In this document: piece after piece, positions 36,241-45,746 of the stretch
Layout: each line of letters opens with the position of its first letter
How positions within the stretch are numbered: the first letter of the stretch is position 1
Assembly: GCA_964236735.1 (NCBI GenBank)
Contig: CAXSFM010000003.1
Span: 186,001 to 250,000, forward strand
DNA from: JAIVJG01 sp964236735
GTDB lineage: Bacteria; Acidobacteriota; Blastocatellia; Pyrinomonadales; Pyrinomonadaceae
Length of the DNA: 64,000 nt
Reading direction: 5' to 3'
The notes under the pieces: generated by a model
Seen by the model: only the letters and a program-made list of their open reading frames with translations
The model's database searches: none
Told to the model about the DNA's origin: nothing
Translations under genes and position numbers: made by a program

Positions 36241-36423
36241 AATGGCAAATGATGAATGGCAACTCAATGGTAAATGGTAAATGGTAAATGGTAAATGGCG
36301 GTTGAGCAGAGCGGCGGCTTGAGCGTTGAAGCGGCATCTTGAGCGTTGAAACCGATGCCGCGTTTATATCCGTCACCATTCACCATTTACCACTCACTAT
36401 TCCCCACTCACCATTCACCATTT
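36241..36423. repeat. Palindrome built of AAATGGTA words
   Basis: The left arm repeats AATGGTAAATGGTAAATGG, and the right arm at 36374-36423 repeats CCATTCACCATTTACCAC. A nested GCGGCATC/GATGCCGC stem lies in the loop. It fills most of the gap between SpoVR and the TonB receptor. Confidence 0.8.
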
Positions 36424-36539
36424 ATTTTTTTTACTTGCCTGTAACACTTTTTGATAGAATGCGAGCCTCTTGCCGCAGTTACTCGTTTGCCGTTGGTTCC
36501 AATGCTAACTTCAAGCCACCTTAAGGAGGTGCTAAACAA

Positions 36540-39500
36540 ATGACACCCTACAGACAGGTCATCCGTACTCTCGCTGCCTTTTTCGCTTTAAGCATTCTGC
36601 TCGCCGTGCCAGCGCAGGCGCAGGTCACAACCGGCGACATCACGGGGCGTGTTGCCGATGCACAGGATAAAAGTTTGCCCAACGCCAGCGTGACGGCGCG
36701 CAACAAGGCGACCGGCCAGTCGCGCACGACGACGACGAACGAGGCGGGCGAATACACTCTGGTGCAACTGCCGCCCGGCACTTATGAGATTACCGTCGAG
36801 TCGAGGGGGTTCAGCAAGGCGCTGCTCAAGGATGTGGAGTTAAACATCGGCGCGACGCTGACGCAAAACTTCGATCTCAAGCCGGGTGAAATCAGCGAGA
36901 CGGTCGAGGTCACGTCCGAAGGCGCGCTCGTGCAGGCCAGCACGTCCGACCTCTCACGCAACATCACGCCGACCGAGGTGCGCGAGTTGCCGCTCATCAA
37001 CCGCACTTTCGCCAGCCTCTCGGTGATCGCGCCCGAAGCGCGTCCCGTCGGAAGCTTTGACCCGACGAAAACGCGCGTCGGCAACATCGGCTTCAGCGGC
37101 GGCGACGGGCGACAGTTGGATGTGAACGTGGATGGAGGCGACGATAAAGACAACGTCGTCGGCAGCCTCTTGCAGAATTTCGCTTACGAATCCATTCAAG
37201 AGTTTCAGGTCTTGCAGCACAGTTGGACGGCGGAGAGCGGGCGTTCCGTCGGCGGCGTCGTCAACGTCATCTCGAAGTCGGGCACAAATGAGTTTCACGG
37301 CTCGCTCTTCGGGACTTACCGCAACCAGAGTTTGCGCGCGCGCGACTTCTTCGAGAAAGGGACGACCGACCCCAAACCGAAGTTCAACCGTGAAGAGTTC
37401 GGCGGCTCAATCGGCGGCCCCATCATCACCAACAAGCTCTTTTTCTTCGGCGCGGTCGAACGCTTTCGCGAGCGTCAGAACATCCTCGTCAATCCTGCGC
37501 TGCTGCCGCAGATCGCCGCGATTCCCGGCGTCACCGCGTCGTCCACCATTCCGACGCCTTACAACGACACGCTCATCACCGGAAAGGTTGACCATCACAT
37601 CAGCGACCGGCAGTCCATGTTCTATCGCTTCTCGTTCCAGAAGAACGATTCACCCAACGATCAGTTCGACTCGACGCAGCCGGCTGACCTGACCGGCGGC
37701 AACACGAACAACAACAAGCTCTACAGCTTCGTCGTCAACCACACCTACACCATCAGCCCGACCAAGCTGAACCAGATCACCTTCCAGTTTCAAACCTTCA
37801 CGAATGATATTCTCGGCGTCACGACCACGCCGAACATTCTGTTCCCGTCCGTGCAGACGGGCGCGAACGCCAACGTCCCGCAGGAGACGAAGGAGCGCAA
37901 GTATCAGTTCCGCGACGACTTCTCTTTCCAGACCGGCAAGCACAGCATGAAAGTTGGCGTCAACTACATCCGCACCAAGCTTGACGGCTTCTTCTTCTTC
38001 GGCGCGAACGGCTACCAGATTTCCTTCTTCGACGACCCGCTGACCATCAGGAGCAACACGGCGCGCTACCCGCAGGGCTTCGGCACGCCGGGCGCAGTCA
38101 GGGAGATCGCGTTCAGCACCGGCGCGGGCGACACGAGTCAAGCGCCGTTCCACCAACTCGCCCTCTACGTGCAGGACGACTACAAGGTGACGCCGCGCCT
38201 GACGCTCAATCTGGGGCTGCGCTGGGACGCGAACATAGACCTGCTCGTGCCGCAATCCAACAACCGCACGATCCAGATTCTGTCGAAACTCAACGAGCCG
38301 CGCGCGCAGGCCATCGCGGGCGATGCCGGACGCCTCAACCGTCGCACGCCGAGCTACAGAGAGTTTCAGCCGCGCGTCGGATTCGCCTACGACTTGCGTG
38401 GCGACGGGCACACCGTCATCCGTGGCGGCTATGGCATCTTCTACGATCAACTTTTCCAGAACCTGACGCTCTTCGCCACACAACAGACTAACCCGACCAT
38501 CTATCAAACGGTGCTCGATTTGGTCAACGACTCTGTGGGCGTCGGGCAACTCGCCACCTACCGCTTCGGGGTTGACCCGCTGCCCACGCCGCCGACGGGC
38601 GCGAACAACGCCAATCTTGAAGTCGGGGGCTTCGGGCGCATCAACGATCCGACGTTGCGCGACCCATACGTGCAGAAATTCTCCATCGGCTTCGAGCATG
38701 ATCTGGGACGCAACTTCGTCCTGTCGAGCGATTACGTGCATACGCTCGGGCTGCACGAGAATCGCGTGCAAAACATCAACCCGCGCATCCGCAGCATCTG
38801 CGACCCGGCTTTCCCCGGTTCGACCCCCGCGTCGTCGCGTTGCGTGCGCGGCGCGAACACGCGCTACTTCGATCAGGCTTTCGCCGCCGCAGGACTCGGC
38901 GCGGGACGACTTGAACAGATCAACATGTTCACTTCGACGAACCGCTCGTTCTTCGACAGTTGGGCGAACACGCTCAAGTATCGTGGACGCAAGATGTTCT
39001 TCTCGGCCAGCTACGTGCTGTCGAGTTCGCGCTCGTGGGGCGGGCAGCCGCTCGCTTCCTATAGCGGCAATGGCGTCGCGGTGACGCCGGAGCAGCAGTT
39101 CCGCCCCGAAGAGTTCGGCCCGACCCGCATTGACGAGCGGCATCGTGTCGTCATCAGCGGCGTCTTCAACCTGCCGGGCGGTCTGGAACTCGCGCCCATC
39201 GCGCAAATCGCCAGCTCGCGCCCCTACTCGGCCAACCTCGGCAGCGACATAGACGGGGACGGGCGCAGCACCATTGATCGCATCTGCGCGGGCGTTGATC
39301 CGGTCTCGGTGTTGCAATCGGTCATCGCCGGAACGGGCATCCCGGCTGCCGCGCGCGCTCTCGGTTGCACGCAGAATCAGGTGAACAACCTTCGCAAAGG
39401 CTTCGTCGTCACGAACGGCCAACTGAGCGAGCGCAGCGGGCGTTACTTTAATGTTGACTTGCGCGTGAGCAGAATTTTCAACGTCGGCGAGCGCGTCAAG

Positions 39501-39689
39501 ATCAAACCCTACGCCAACTTCTTCAACGTCTTCAATACGGAAAATCTCGCCATCGGCTCGCGGCTCGGCCAGAGCTTTGCGAATTCGGGCGCGACCTTCC
39601 TGCAACCCGTTTCGCTCTTCGGCCCCGGCTTCGGCCCGCCGGTTGGCGTTCCGTTCACCTTCCAATTCGGCGCGCGCGTGGATTTCTAA
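36540..39689 (+). CDS. TonB-dependent receptor with N-terminal carboxypeptidase-regulatory domain
   Basis: Residues 1-29 form a signal peptide (ending PAQA-Q). A CarboxypepD_reg-like domain follows (TGDITGRVADAQDKSLPNAS), then a plug (NRTFASLSVIAPE to VVNVISKSGTNEFHG) and a 22-strand barrel typical of Oar-like receptors, ending in FTFQFGARVDF. The 1049-residue length is normal for this class. It imports a TonB-dependent ligand, perhaps a polymer; the ligand is unknown. AAGGAGG is 8 bases upstream of the ATG, the strongest ribosome site in the window. Confidence 0.95.
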   Translation: MTPYRQVIRTLAAFFALSILLAVPAQAQVTTGDITGRVADAQDKSLPNASVTARNKATGQSRTTTTNEAGEYTLVQLPPGTYEITVESRGFSKALLKDVELNIGATLTQNFDLKPGEISETVEVTSEGALVQASTSDLSRNITPTEVRELPLINRTFASLSVIAPEARPVGSFDPTKTRVGNIGFSGGDGRQLDVNVDGGDDKDNVVGSLLQNFAYESIQEFQVLQHSWTAESGRSVGGVVNVISKSGTNEFHGSLFGTYRNQSLRARDFFEKGTTDPKPKFNREEFGGSIGGPIITNKLFFFGAVERFRERQNILVNPALLPQIAAIPGVTASSTIPTPYNDTLITGKVDHHISDRQSMFYRFSFQKNDSPNDQFDSTQPADLTGGNTNNNKLYSFVVNHTYTISPTKLNQITFQFQTFTNDILGVTTTPNILFPSVQTGANANVPQETKERKYQFRDDFSFQTGKHSMKVGVNYIRTKLDGFFFFGANGYQISFFDDPLTIRSNTARYPQGFGTPGAVREIAFSTGAGDTSQAPFHQLALYVQDDYKVTPRLTLNLGLRWDANIDLLVPQSNNRTIQILSKLNEPRAQAIAGDAGRLNRRTPSYREFQPRVGFAYDLRGDGHTVIRGGYGIFYDQLFQNLTLFATQQTNPTIYQTVLDLVNDSVGVGQLATYRFGVDPLPTPPTGANNANLEVGGFGRINDPTLRDPYVQKFSIGFEHDLGRNFVLSSDYVHTLGLHENRVQNINPRIRSICDPAFPGSTPASSRCVRGANTRYFDQAFAAAGLGAGRLEQINMFTSTNRSFFDSWANTLKYRGRKMFFSASYVLSSSRSWGGQPLASYSGNGVAVTPEQQFRPEEFGPTRIDERHRVVISGVFNLPGGLELAPIAQIASSRPYSANLGSDIDGDGRSTIDRICAGVDPVSVLQSVIAGTGIPAAARALGCTQNQVNNLRKGFVVTNGQLSERSGRYFNVDLRVSRIFNVGERVKIKPYANFFNVFNTENLAIGSRLGQSFANSGATFLQPVSLFGPGFGPPVGVPFTFQFGARVDF

Positions 39690-39713
39690 TCCGCGAGCGA
39701 CAGCCACCCGCAT

Positions 39714-39760
39714 AAAACTCAAGGCGCTCTTGCCCGGGCAAGAGCGCCTTGAGTTTTTCA
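39714..39760. terminator. Strong bidirectional terminator
   Basis: A perfect stem (ACTCAAGGCGCTCTTGCC with its complement) and T-runs on both strands end the TonB receptor and YhbH genes, which converge here. Confidence 0.9.
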
Positions 39761-39781
39761 GCGACACACTTCTTCGCGCAA

Positions 39782-40954
39782 TCACGCTTCGATGCCGCGC
39801 CGCCCGAAGAAATCTTTGAGCGCCGGATAGACATCTTCCCGGTCGTCAATTCGCACGCCGATGAAACGCTCTTTGTTCTTCAGGCGGTCGCTGAAGATGG
39901 AGAGCAGCGCGCCCGACGCGCGACGATAACCGGCGGAACCCTCTTCGCCGATCTCGCCGTAGCCGAAGAGATTGCACGTCTTGATCAACTCGCCCGCGAG
40001 GCGCACGGCCTCTTCGTTGTCGGAATAATAATTATCGCCGTCCGAGAAATGGAACGGATAGATGTTCCAGTCCTGCGGAGGGAAACGCGCGCGGATGACG
40101 TCGAGCGCGAGTTGATAAGCCGATGAGACGACCGTCCCGCCCGACTCGCCCTGCGTGAAAAATTGTTCCTCCGACACTTCTCTCGCTTCGGTGTGGTGCG
40201 AGATGAAGACGATCTCCACGTTGTCGTACTTCGTCCGCAAAAATCTGACCATCCAGAAAAAGAATGAGCGCGCGATGTACTTCTTGAACTCGCCCATCGA
40301 ACCCGACACGTCCATCAACGCCAGCACGACGGCGTTTGACTCATAGCGTTTGGCTTCTTCCCAACTCTTGAATCTGAGGTCTTCTTTTTTCACGTCGCCG
40401 AAGCGCGCGGTGCGTGACGCGCGTGCGTGACGCTTGATGTTCTCAAGCATCATGCGTCGCTTATCGAGGTTCGCCAGCACGCCCGTGCGACGAATATCGT
40501 TGAAGCGCGTCGTCTCCGACTCGACCGACTGCTTCGCTTTCTCTTCGAGGAAAGGCAGTTGGAGGTCTTCAAAAATCAGCGCGGCGAGTTCGTCTATGTT
40601 GACTTCGGCCTCGTAATAATCCGCGCCCGCCTCCTGTCCCGCCGGCCCCTGCTGCCCGCGTCCCGCCGCACCCTGTCCCGTCTGGCCTTCACGCGCCACG
40701 ACATCGCCGACGCGCGTCTTGCCGTCGCCTGTGCCCACATGCTTGCGCTTGCGATGATCGAAGCGAAACTTGTACTCGTCGAGCGAGCGCATCGGCACTT
40801 TCACCGTGCGCTTGCCGTCGGAAAGAATTATCGCCTCGTCCGACACGATGGAGTCGAGATTTTTCCGTATCGCTTCCTTAACGCGCTCCTTGTGGCGATC
40901 CTGATCAATGATGCCTTTGCGTTGCAGAGACCAGTCGTTGCGTTGAATGGACAT
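39782..40954 (-). CDS. YhbH/YeaH (DUF444) family protein
   Basis: The 390-residue product has the family order: a basic, hydrophilic first half (RNDWSLQRKGIIDQDRHKE) and a von Willebrand A-like second half with ALMDVSGSMGEFKK and QTGSGGTVVSS-like text (GESGGTVVSSAYQLAL). It is a partner of SpoVR and PrkA in many bacteria. It has a GGAGG ribosome site (ten bases before the ATG). A palindrome starts 18 bases upstream. Function is unknown at the biochemical level. Confidence 0.93.
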   Translation of the reverse strand: MSIQRNDWSLQRKGIIDQDRHKERVKEAIRKNLDSIVSDEAIILSDGKRTVKVPMRSLDEYKFRFDHRKRKHVGTGDGKTRVGDVVAREGQTGQGAAGRGQQGPAGQEAGADYYEAEVNIDELAALIFEDLQLPFLEEKAKQSVESETTRFNDIRRTGVLANLDKRRMMLENIKRHARASRTARFGDVKKEDLRFKSWEEAKRYESNAVVLALMDVSGSMGEFKKYIARSFFFWMVRFLRTKYDNVEIVFISHHTEAREVSEEQFFTQGESGGTVVSSAYQLALDVIRARFPPQDWNIYPFHFSDGDNYYSDNEEAVRLAGELIKTCNLFGYGEIGEEGSAGYRRASGALLSIFSDRLKNKERFIGVRIDDREDVYPALKDFFGRRGIEA

Positions 40955-40971
40955 CGCAAAACCTCCGAAAG

Positions 40972-41101
40972 CAGTGACGAGTGACGAGTGACAAGTTAAA
41001 GACTGCTTCCTGCTTATCTTTCATTCATTACTCGTCACTCATTACTCATCACTCATCACTTCCTTCTTGCTCGTCACTCGTCACTTGTCACTCGTCACTG
41101 C
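40972..41101. repeat. Compound palindrome built of GTGACGA words
   Basis: One left arm (GCAGTGACGAGTGACGAGTG) faces two right arms (CTCGTCACTCATTACTC and CTCGTCACTCGTCACTTG), suggesting duplication of one arm. Its far right end forms the last residues and the stop (AAGTGA) of the alpha/beta hydrolase on the minus strand. Confidence 0.8.
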
Positions 41102-42049
41102 TTTTGAAAATTCTGCCACGAGTTCAACGAACTCCGGCGCGCGCTCCTCTTGCGGGAGGTGTCCGCAGTCGCGAAAGACGATGAGGCGCGAGTGCGGGAT
41201 AAGCGCGTGCAGGCGTTCGCCGTTAGCGAGCGGCACGTCCTTGTCTTCGTCGCCCCAGACGAGCAGAACGGGCTGCTTGATGCGGTGCGCCTCCTGTTCA
41301 ATGCGCGCGGCGTTCCAGCATCGGAGCGTCTTCAAGACGGCGCGTTGCGTGCTGGCGGCGCGCAGCGGAAGCAGTTGCAAAGCTTTGCGCCCGTCGTCGA
41401 AGAGATGCGCGTTGGACGGCGCGTAAGCCTGCCGCATCCGCCGCCCCATCAAACTCGTCGAGCCGAGCACAAGCGGCGCGACGACCTCGCCCATCAACCG
41501 CGTCGCGCCCAGACGCAACAGCAGTTGACGCTTCACGTCGTCGTTCGAGACGGCATCAACGAGCGCGAGACAGTTGACGCGCTCCGTGTAATCGAGCGTA
41601 CACGTCGCCGCCACCGCGCCGCCGTAAGAGCTGCCGACGAGAGACGCGCGTTCGATGCCGAGTTCGTCCAACAGACGCACGAGCAAGCGCGCCTGCGCCT
41701 CAATCGTATAGTCCCACGCGCGCGGCTTCTCCGAAAAACCAAAACCGACGAGGTCTGGCGCGACGACGCGAAAGCCGCGCGCAGCTATCGGCTCCAACAC
41801 GTCGCGCCACATGAGAGACGACGCGCAGAAGCCATGCACGAGAAGAATCGCCGGGTTAGATTTGTCGCCTGCTTCCTGATAATGGACGCGCATGCCGTCA
41901 ATCTCGACGAAGCGTGAATGCCCCGCGTCGCGCAAGTGCCCGCCGTGCTTTTCCCAATCCATCTCGCGCGGGCGTGTGAGAAGTTTCGCGGCGACGAGCG
42001 CGCCGGTTACTCCGACGGTCGCGCCTGCAATCAAGTAACGTTTTTTCAT
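41081..42049 (-). CDS. Alpha/beta hydrolase, 322 aa
   Basis: It has a membrane-anchoring N-terminus (MKKRYLIAGATVGVTGALVAA), HGFCASSLMW as the oxyanion text, nucleophile elbow VGSSYGG and a catalytic Asp/His pair in WGDEDKDVPLA and DCGHLPQEE. GAGAGGG precedes the ATG. The C-terminal AVTSDK and stop are encoded by a palindrome arm. It lies between YhbH and PrkA, interrupting that trio; a functional link is not evident. Confidence 0.88.
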   Translation of the reverse strand: MKKRYLIAGATVGVTGALVAAKLLTRPREMDWEKHGGHLRDAGHSRFVEIDGMRVHYQEAGDKSNPAILLVHGFCASSLMWRDVLEPIAARGFRVVAPDLVGFGFSEKPRAWDYTIEAQARLLVRLLDELGIERASLVGSSYGGAVAATCTLDYTERVNCLALVDAVSNDDVKRQLLLRLGATRLMGEVVAPLVLGSTSLMGRRMRQAYAPSNAHLFDDGRKALQLLPLRAASTQRAVLKTLRCWNAARIEQEAHRIKQPVLLVWGDEDKDVPLANGERLHALIPHSRLIVFRDCGHLPQEERAPEFVELVAEFSKAVTSDK

Positions 42050-42139
42050 CATCCCTCTCGAAGTGAAGAACGCCCGCACTCTCGAACGGAAAGCACAGGC
42101 GTTCGTTTCCTTAAGCGCCGCGCCGGCCTCGCGCGCCGC

Positions 42140-44080
42140 TCAACGCGAGAGCAGCGTGCCGACGTAAGTCAAAAGCTCGTTGGCGCAGACGGGACAGTAG
42201 CCGCCATCTTTGACGAGCCGGTCAACCACTTCGTTGATGCGCCGCAGCTGATCCGGGTCGGGCGTCTTCGCGGAAGTCGTGATTTTCACCACGTCCTTGA
42301 GGTCTGCGAAAATCTTTTTCTCGATGGCCTCTTTCAGACGCTCGTGCGAGTTGTATTCAAACGGTCGCCCTTTCCGCGCGTAAGAAGAAATGCGAATCAG
42401 TATCTCCTGCCGGAAAGTGTTTTTGGCGTTATCAGAGACGCCGATCTGTTCTTCGATGGAGCGCATCAGCGTCTCGTCCGGCTCCAACTCTTCCTCCGTG
42501 ATGGGGTCTTTGATGCGCTCCTTGTTGCAGTACGCCTCGACGTTGTCGAGATAGTTATTGCACATCGTCCGCGCCATCTCTTCAAACGAATAGACGAAGG
42601 CGCGCTGCACTTCCGTCTTCGCCAACTCGTCGTATTCTTTGCGCGCCGCCGAGATGAGATTCAGGTAACGCTCGCGCTGTTCGACGTTGATGCCGGTGTG
42701 TTGCTCGAAGCCGCTCTTGATGGTGCGGAGCGCGTCAATCGGGTTGATGCAGGTAACGCCGTCGCGCACGAGCGCGGACGAGAGGCGGTTGATGATGTAG
42801 CGAGGGCTAATGCCGTCCATCCCCTCGCGCACGGTCTCTTCCTTCAACTCGCGCACATCCTTCGACTTGTAGCCTTCCACGTCCTCGCCATCGTAGAGCC
42901 TCATCTTCTTCGGGATGTCCACGTTGGCGCGGCGCGGCTCTTCCAGACGAGTCATCACGGCGAACATCGCGGCGACCCGCAGAGTGTTCGGCGCGATGTG
43001 CACATTACGCAAAACCTCCGACTGCTTCAACAGTTTGTCGTAGATGCGCTCCTCCTGCGAGACGCGCAAATTGTACGGCACGCGCACGAGGATGATGCGA
43101 TCCTGCAACGCCTCGCTCTTGCGATTGCCCGCGAACGAAATGTACTCGTTCTCATTCGTGTGCGAGAGAATCACTTCGTCCGCATAAATCATCGAGAAGC
43201 GTCCCGTCTTGATATTCTGTTCCTGCGAGAGCGTGAGCAAGTTGTACAAAAACTTCTCGTCACACTTAAGCATTTCAATAAATTCCATGACGCCGCGATT
43301 CGCGATGTTGAGTTCGCCGTCGAAACGATAGGCGCGCGGGTCGCTCTCAACTCCGACTTCGCCGATGGTTGAAAGATCAATCGAGCCGGTCAACTCCGTA
43401 ATGTCTTGTGATTTTGGATCGGAGGGCGCGAAAGTGCCGATGCCGACGCGGTGTTTTTCGGAGAAGAGCACGCGCTGGACGCGCACGTCTTCGTGGCGAC
43501 CATTGTAGGTGTGTTCGAGCGCGTAGCGGCATTGCGGGCAGAGGTCGCCTTCGATGTAGATGCCGTAATGCTTCTCGATTTCCGCGCGAAGCTCTTGTGG
43601 GATGAGGTGCAGAGGCTCCTCGTGCATCGGGCAATCTTTGATCGCGTAGATCGCGCCCGCCTCGCTGCGCGTCCAGTCTTCGAGTCCGCGCTTGAGCATC
43701 GTGACGATGGTTGACTTGCCGCCGCCGACCGGCCCCATCAACAGCAGGATGCGCTTGCGGACTTCGAGACGCTGCGCCGCCGACTTGAAATACTCGACGA
43801 TGCGCGCGATGGGTTCTTCGATGCCGTAGAGTTCGGAGGCGAAGAAGTTGTAACGCGCCACTTCATCGCGCGTGCCCTCGTTGAGTTTCTCGACGCCCGC
43901 CGCATGAACCATGTCGTTGATGCGCGCGTGCGAGAGTTGCGCGAGGCGCGGCTGTTGCGTGACCAACTCGAAGTAGTCGCGGAAGTTCCCTTCCCACAGC
44001 AAAGCCTCGTGTTCGCGGCGGACTTGCTCAAGCCGCTCGCCGATGTTGAATTTATTTTTGTTGCCATCCTGCTCTTGCAT
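42140..44080 (-). CDS. prkA: PrkA-type serine protein kinase / AAA protein
   Basis: The 646-residue product begins with LEQVRREHEALLWEGNFRDY and has an AAA-like P-loop GPVGGGKST near residue 115. A CxxC pair (CPQCRYALEH) and a C-terminal YCPVCANELL indicate zinc. The C-terminal third is the PrkA kinase-like domain. Partners SpoVR and YhbH are found elsewhere in the window. Upstream is a leader of about 370 bases with a promoter and a G-tract. Confidence 0.95.
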   Translation of the reverse strand: MQEQDGNKNKFNIGERLEQVRREHEALLWEGNFRDYFELVTQQPRLAQLSHARINDMVHAAGVEKLNEGTRDEVARYNFFASELYGIEEPIARIVEYFKSAAQRLEVRKRILLLMGPVGGGKSTIVTMLKRGLEDWTRSEAGAIYAIKDCPMHEEPLHLIPQELRAEIEKHYGIYIEGDLCPQCRYALEHTYNGRHEDVRVQRVLFSEKHRVGIGTFAPSDPKSQDITELTGSIDLSTIGEVGVESDPRAYRFDGELNIANRGVMEFIEMLKCDEKFLYNLLTLSQEQNIKTGRFSMIYADEVILSHTNENEYISFAGNRKSEALQDRIILVRVPYNLRVSQEERIYDKLLKQSEVLRNVHIAPNTLRVAAMFAVMTRLEEPRRANVDIPKKMRLYDGEDVEGYKSKDVRELKEETVREGMDGISPRYIINRLSSALVRDGVTCINPIDALRTIKSGFEQHTGINVEQRERYLNLISAARKEYDELAKTEVQRAFVYSFEEMARTMCNNYLDNVEAYCNKERIKDPITEEELEPDETLMRSIEEQIGVSDNAKNTFRQEILIRISSYARKGRPFEYNSHERLKEAIEKKIFADLKDVVKITTSAKTPDPDQLRRINEVVDRLVKDGGYCPVCANELLTYVGTLLSR

Positions 44081-44202
44081 AGCCTTGTCTTAAATCCTTT
44101 CAGGCTCTCGCTCGGATGTGGACGGCGTGCGGAGAGTCACGCCCTCTCTTGTCTGTTGAAAGCGCGAACGAACGGACGCTGCGCCCGTGTCATCAATCTG
44201 AC

Positions 44203-44212
44203 GGGGGGGGGG
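44203..44212. repeat. Homopolymeric G10 tract
   Basis: Ten consecutive G bases sit in the non-coding leader between prkA and truB, in no supported reading frame. Such tracts change length by slippage. Confidence 0.8.
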
Positions 44213-44448
44213 CGCGGAGTCGCATTCGTTCGCCGGTTGTCGGGAACAGTTTCGCCGCACGTCACGATTTCGGGCACGGACGCGCGAAGAGTCTGGCGCA
44301 AGACGCGAGAAGAAATGCGCTCGTCGCTCTCTCGAAACTTTTCCGTCGCTTCAATGATCGCTGCTTAATCGGGCGGGAAGGGAGTGGCTCGCTTGCATCT
44401 CAACGGAGGCCAACTCGGAACAACTCTCGACCCTCGCTGCGTGGGGCG

Positions 44449-44480
44449 ATTATAGCACAGCGCGCGAGCAGTCCCGTCAA
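44449..44480 (-). promoter_or_regulatory. Probable promoter of prkA
   Basis: On the minus strand TGCTATAAT (extended -10) is preceded by TTGACG at a spacing of 20 bases. It would yield a leader of about 360 bases before prkA. No coding frame of note lies between them. Confidence 0.6.
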
Positions 44481-44503
44481 GCCTTATTTTTCCGACGCCG
44501 TCG

Positions 44504-45514
44504 TCATTTTTCCGTCGCCAGCATGACGCGCGGTTGCAGCACGCCTGCCTCTGCGTTGTACATCGCCACAGCCAGCAGTTCGTTCGTACTATCGAGCAGC
44601 TTGACGTGCGCGCCGTCCACCCACGCGCGCGGCTGATGTTTGTGGTTGACGCGCACTGCCGCGCCGTGTCGCACCTTTTGTGCCTCTTCATCCGTCAGAT
44701 GCGCGGAAGGCATGTCGGGGAGCGCGGCGTCCAGAGAAATCAGCGCGCGGCTCGACAACGATTCAGGGACGCTCGCGCCGTCCTCAAACATTCGCGCCAC
44801 ATCCTCAAGCTGCCGCGCATCCTTGATATGAAACTCGCCCGCGCGCGTGCGCCTGAGCGCAGAGAGATGCGCGCCCATGCCGAGCCGCGCGCCCACATCT
44901 TCCGCCAGCACGCGCACGTAAGTCCCCGCCGAGCAGACAACGCGCGCGCGCACGTCGCACGTTCCGTCTTCGTTGCGCTGTCGCCACGTATCGTCCGCGC
45001 CGCGCAAAATTTCAAACGCGCTGACCGTCACGCGCACAGCCTTGCGCTCGATTTCCACGCCGCGCCGCGCCAGTTCGTAGAGTTTTTTCCCCTTCACTTT
45101 CTTCGCCGAATACATCGGCGGGACTTGCTCGATGTCGCCGCGCAAAGTTGAGAGAGCCGCTTCGATGCTCGACTCGTCAACCGCGTCGCAGGCGTGCGCT
45201 TTCATCTCGCCCGCGCGAGCGTGCGTCTCATCCGCATGCGCGTTCAACTGCACGAGCGGCGCGCCCGTCAAGTCGCCCGTCTCGGTCGCATAGCCGAGAC
45301 GAATCGTCGCCTCGTACTCCTTTTCCGCCCCCGCGAGAAACTGCGCGAGTCTGGTTGCGCGCCCAACGAGTATGACGAGCAAGCCCGTTGCGAACGGGTC
45401 GAGCGTGCCCGTGTGCCCGACGCGCTTTTCGCGCAGCACGCGACGCACGCGCGCCACGACATCATGCGAAGTCCAACCCATAGGTTTATCAATTAAGAGA
45501 ATTCCGTCAGTCAT
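44504..45514 (-). CDS. truB: tRNA pseudouridine(55) synthase
   Basis: TruB makes pseudouridine 55 in the T-loop of tRNAs. The 336-residue product has ILLIDKPMGWTSHDVVARVR, the catalytic HTGTLDPFATGLL and a C-terminal PUA-like part (VRVNHKHQPRAWVDG). The ATG lies 7 bases from a palindrome across a T-run with no Shine-Dalgarno sequence; longer frames upstream would read the palindrome. It is divergent from recX and precedes prkA on the same strand. Confidence 0.96.
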   Translation of the reverse strand: MTDGILLIDKPMGWTSHDVVARVRRVLREKRVGHTGTLDPFATGLLVILVGRATRLAQFLAGAEKEYEATIRLGYATETGDLTGAPLVQLNAHADETHARAGEMKAHACDAVDESSIEAALSTLRGDIEQVPPMYSAKKVKGKKLYELARRGVEIERKAVRVTVSAFEILRGADDTWRQRNEDGTCDVRARVVCSAGTYVRVLAEDVGARLGMGAHLSALRRTRAGEFHIKDARQLEDVARMFEDGASVPESLSSRALISLDAALPDMPSAHLTDEEAQKVRHGAAVRVNHKHQPRAWVDGAHVKLLDSTNELLAVAMYNAEAGVLQPRVMLATEK

Positions 45515-45521
45515 AAAAAAA

Positions 45522-45645
45522 GTAGTGACAAGTGAGAGTGATAAGTGATGAGTGAAGAAAAGAGTCCTCGCCCTATATTCATCACTCATCATTTCGCATT
45601 CATCATTTGTCTTCCATCCTGTCTATCCTGTCCATCCCTGTTAAT
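45522..45645. repeat. ATGATGAATG-family palindrome fused to an orphan arm
   Basis: Arms of GTGATAAGTGATGAGTG and CATCACTCATCATTTCGC enclose a loop AAAGAGTCCTCGCCCTATAT. The right side is immediately followed by CCTGTCCATCCCTGTTAATT, which is one arm of the element near 58797 but lacks its partner here. Confidence 0.75.
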
Positions 45646-45746
45646 TTCTTTCTTCGCCAATCCATCGCTGTCGAAGTTTTCTCAGTCACTCTCAATTTTC
45701 TAACAGTGATTTGCCGCTCTTTCCCGGCACGAGTAAAATATCACCG

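Noticed and set aside
37650..39785. A 711-codon minus-strand frame opposite the TonB receptor
   Set aside because: The plus strand carries a full receptor with signal peptide and barrel. The antisense product is compositionally biased and has no domain.
41918..43372. A 484-codon plus-strand frame opposite prkA
   Set aside because: It is antisense to a well conserved gene and has no recognisable domain or ribosome site.
44116..44526. A phase-variable gene crossing the G10 tract
   Set aside because: The frames across the tract are short, biased and end in the promoter of prkA. No supported gene contains the tract.
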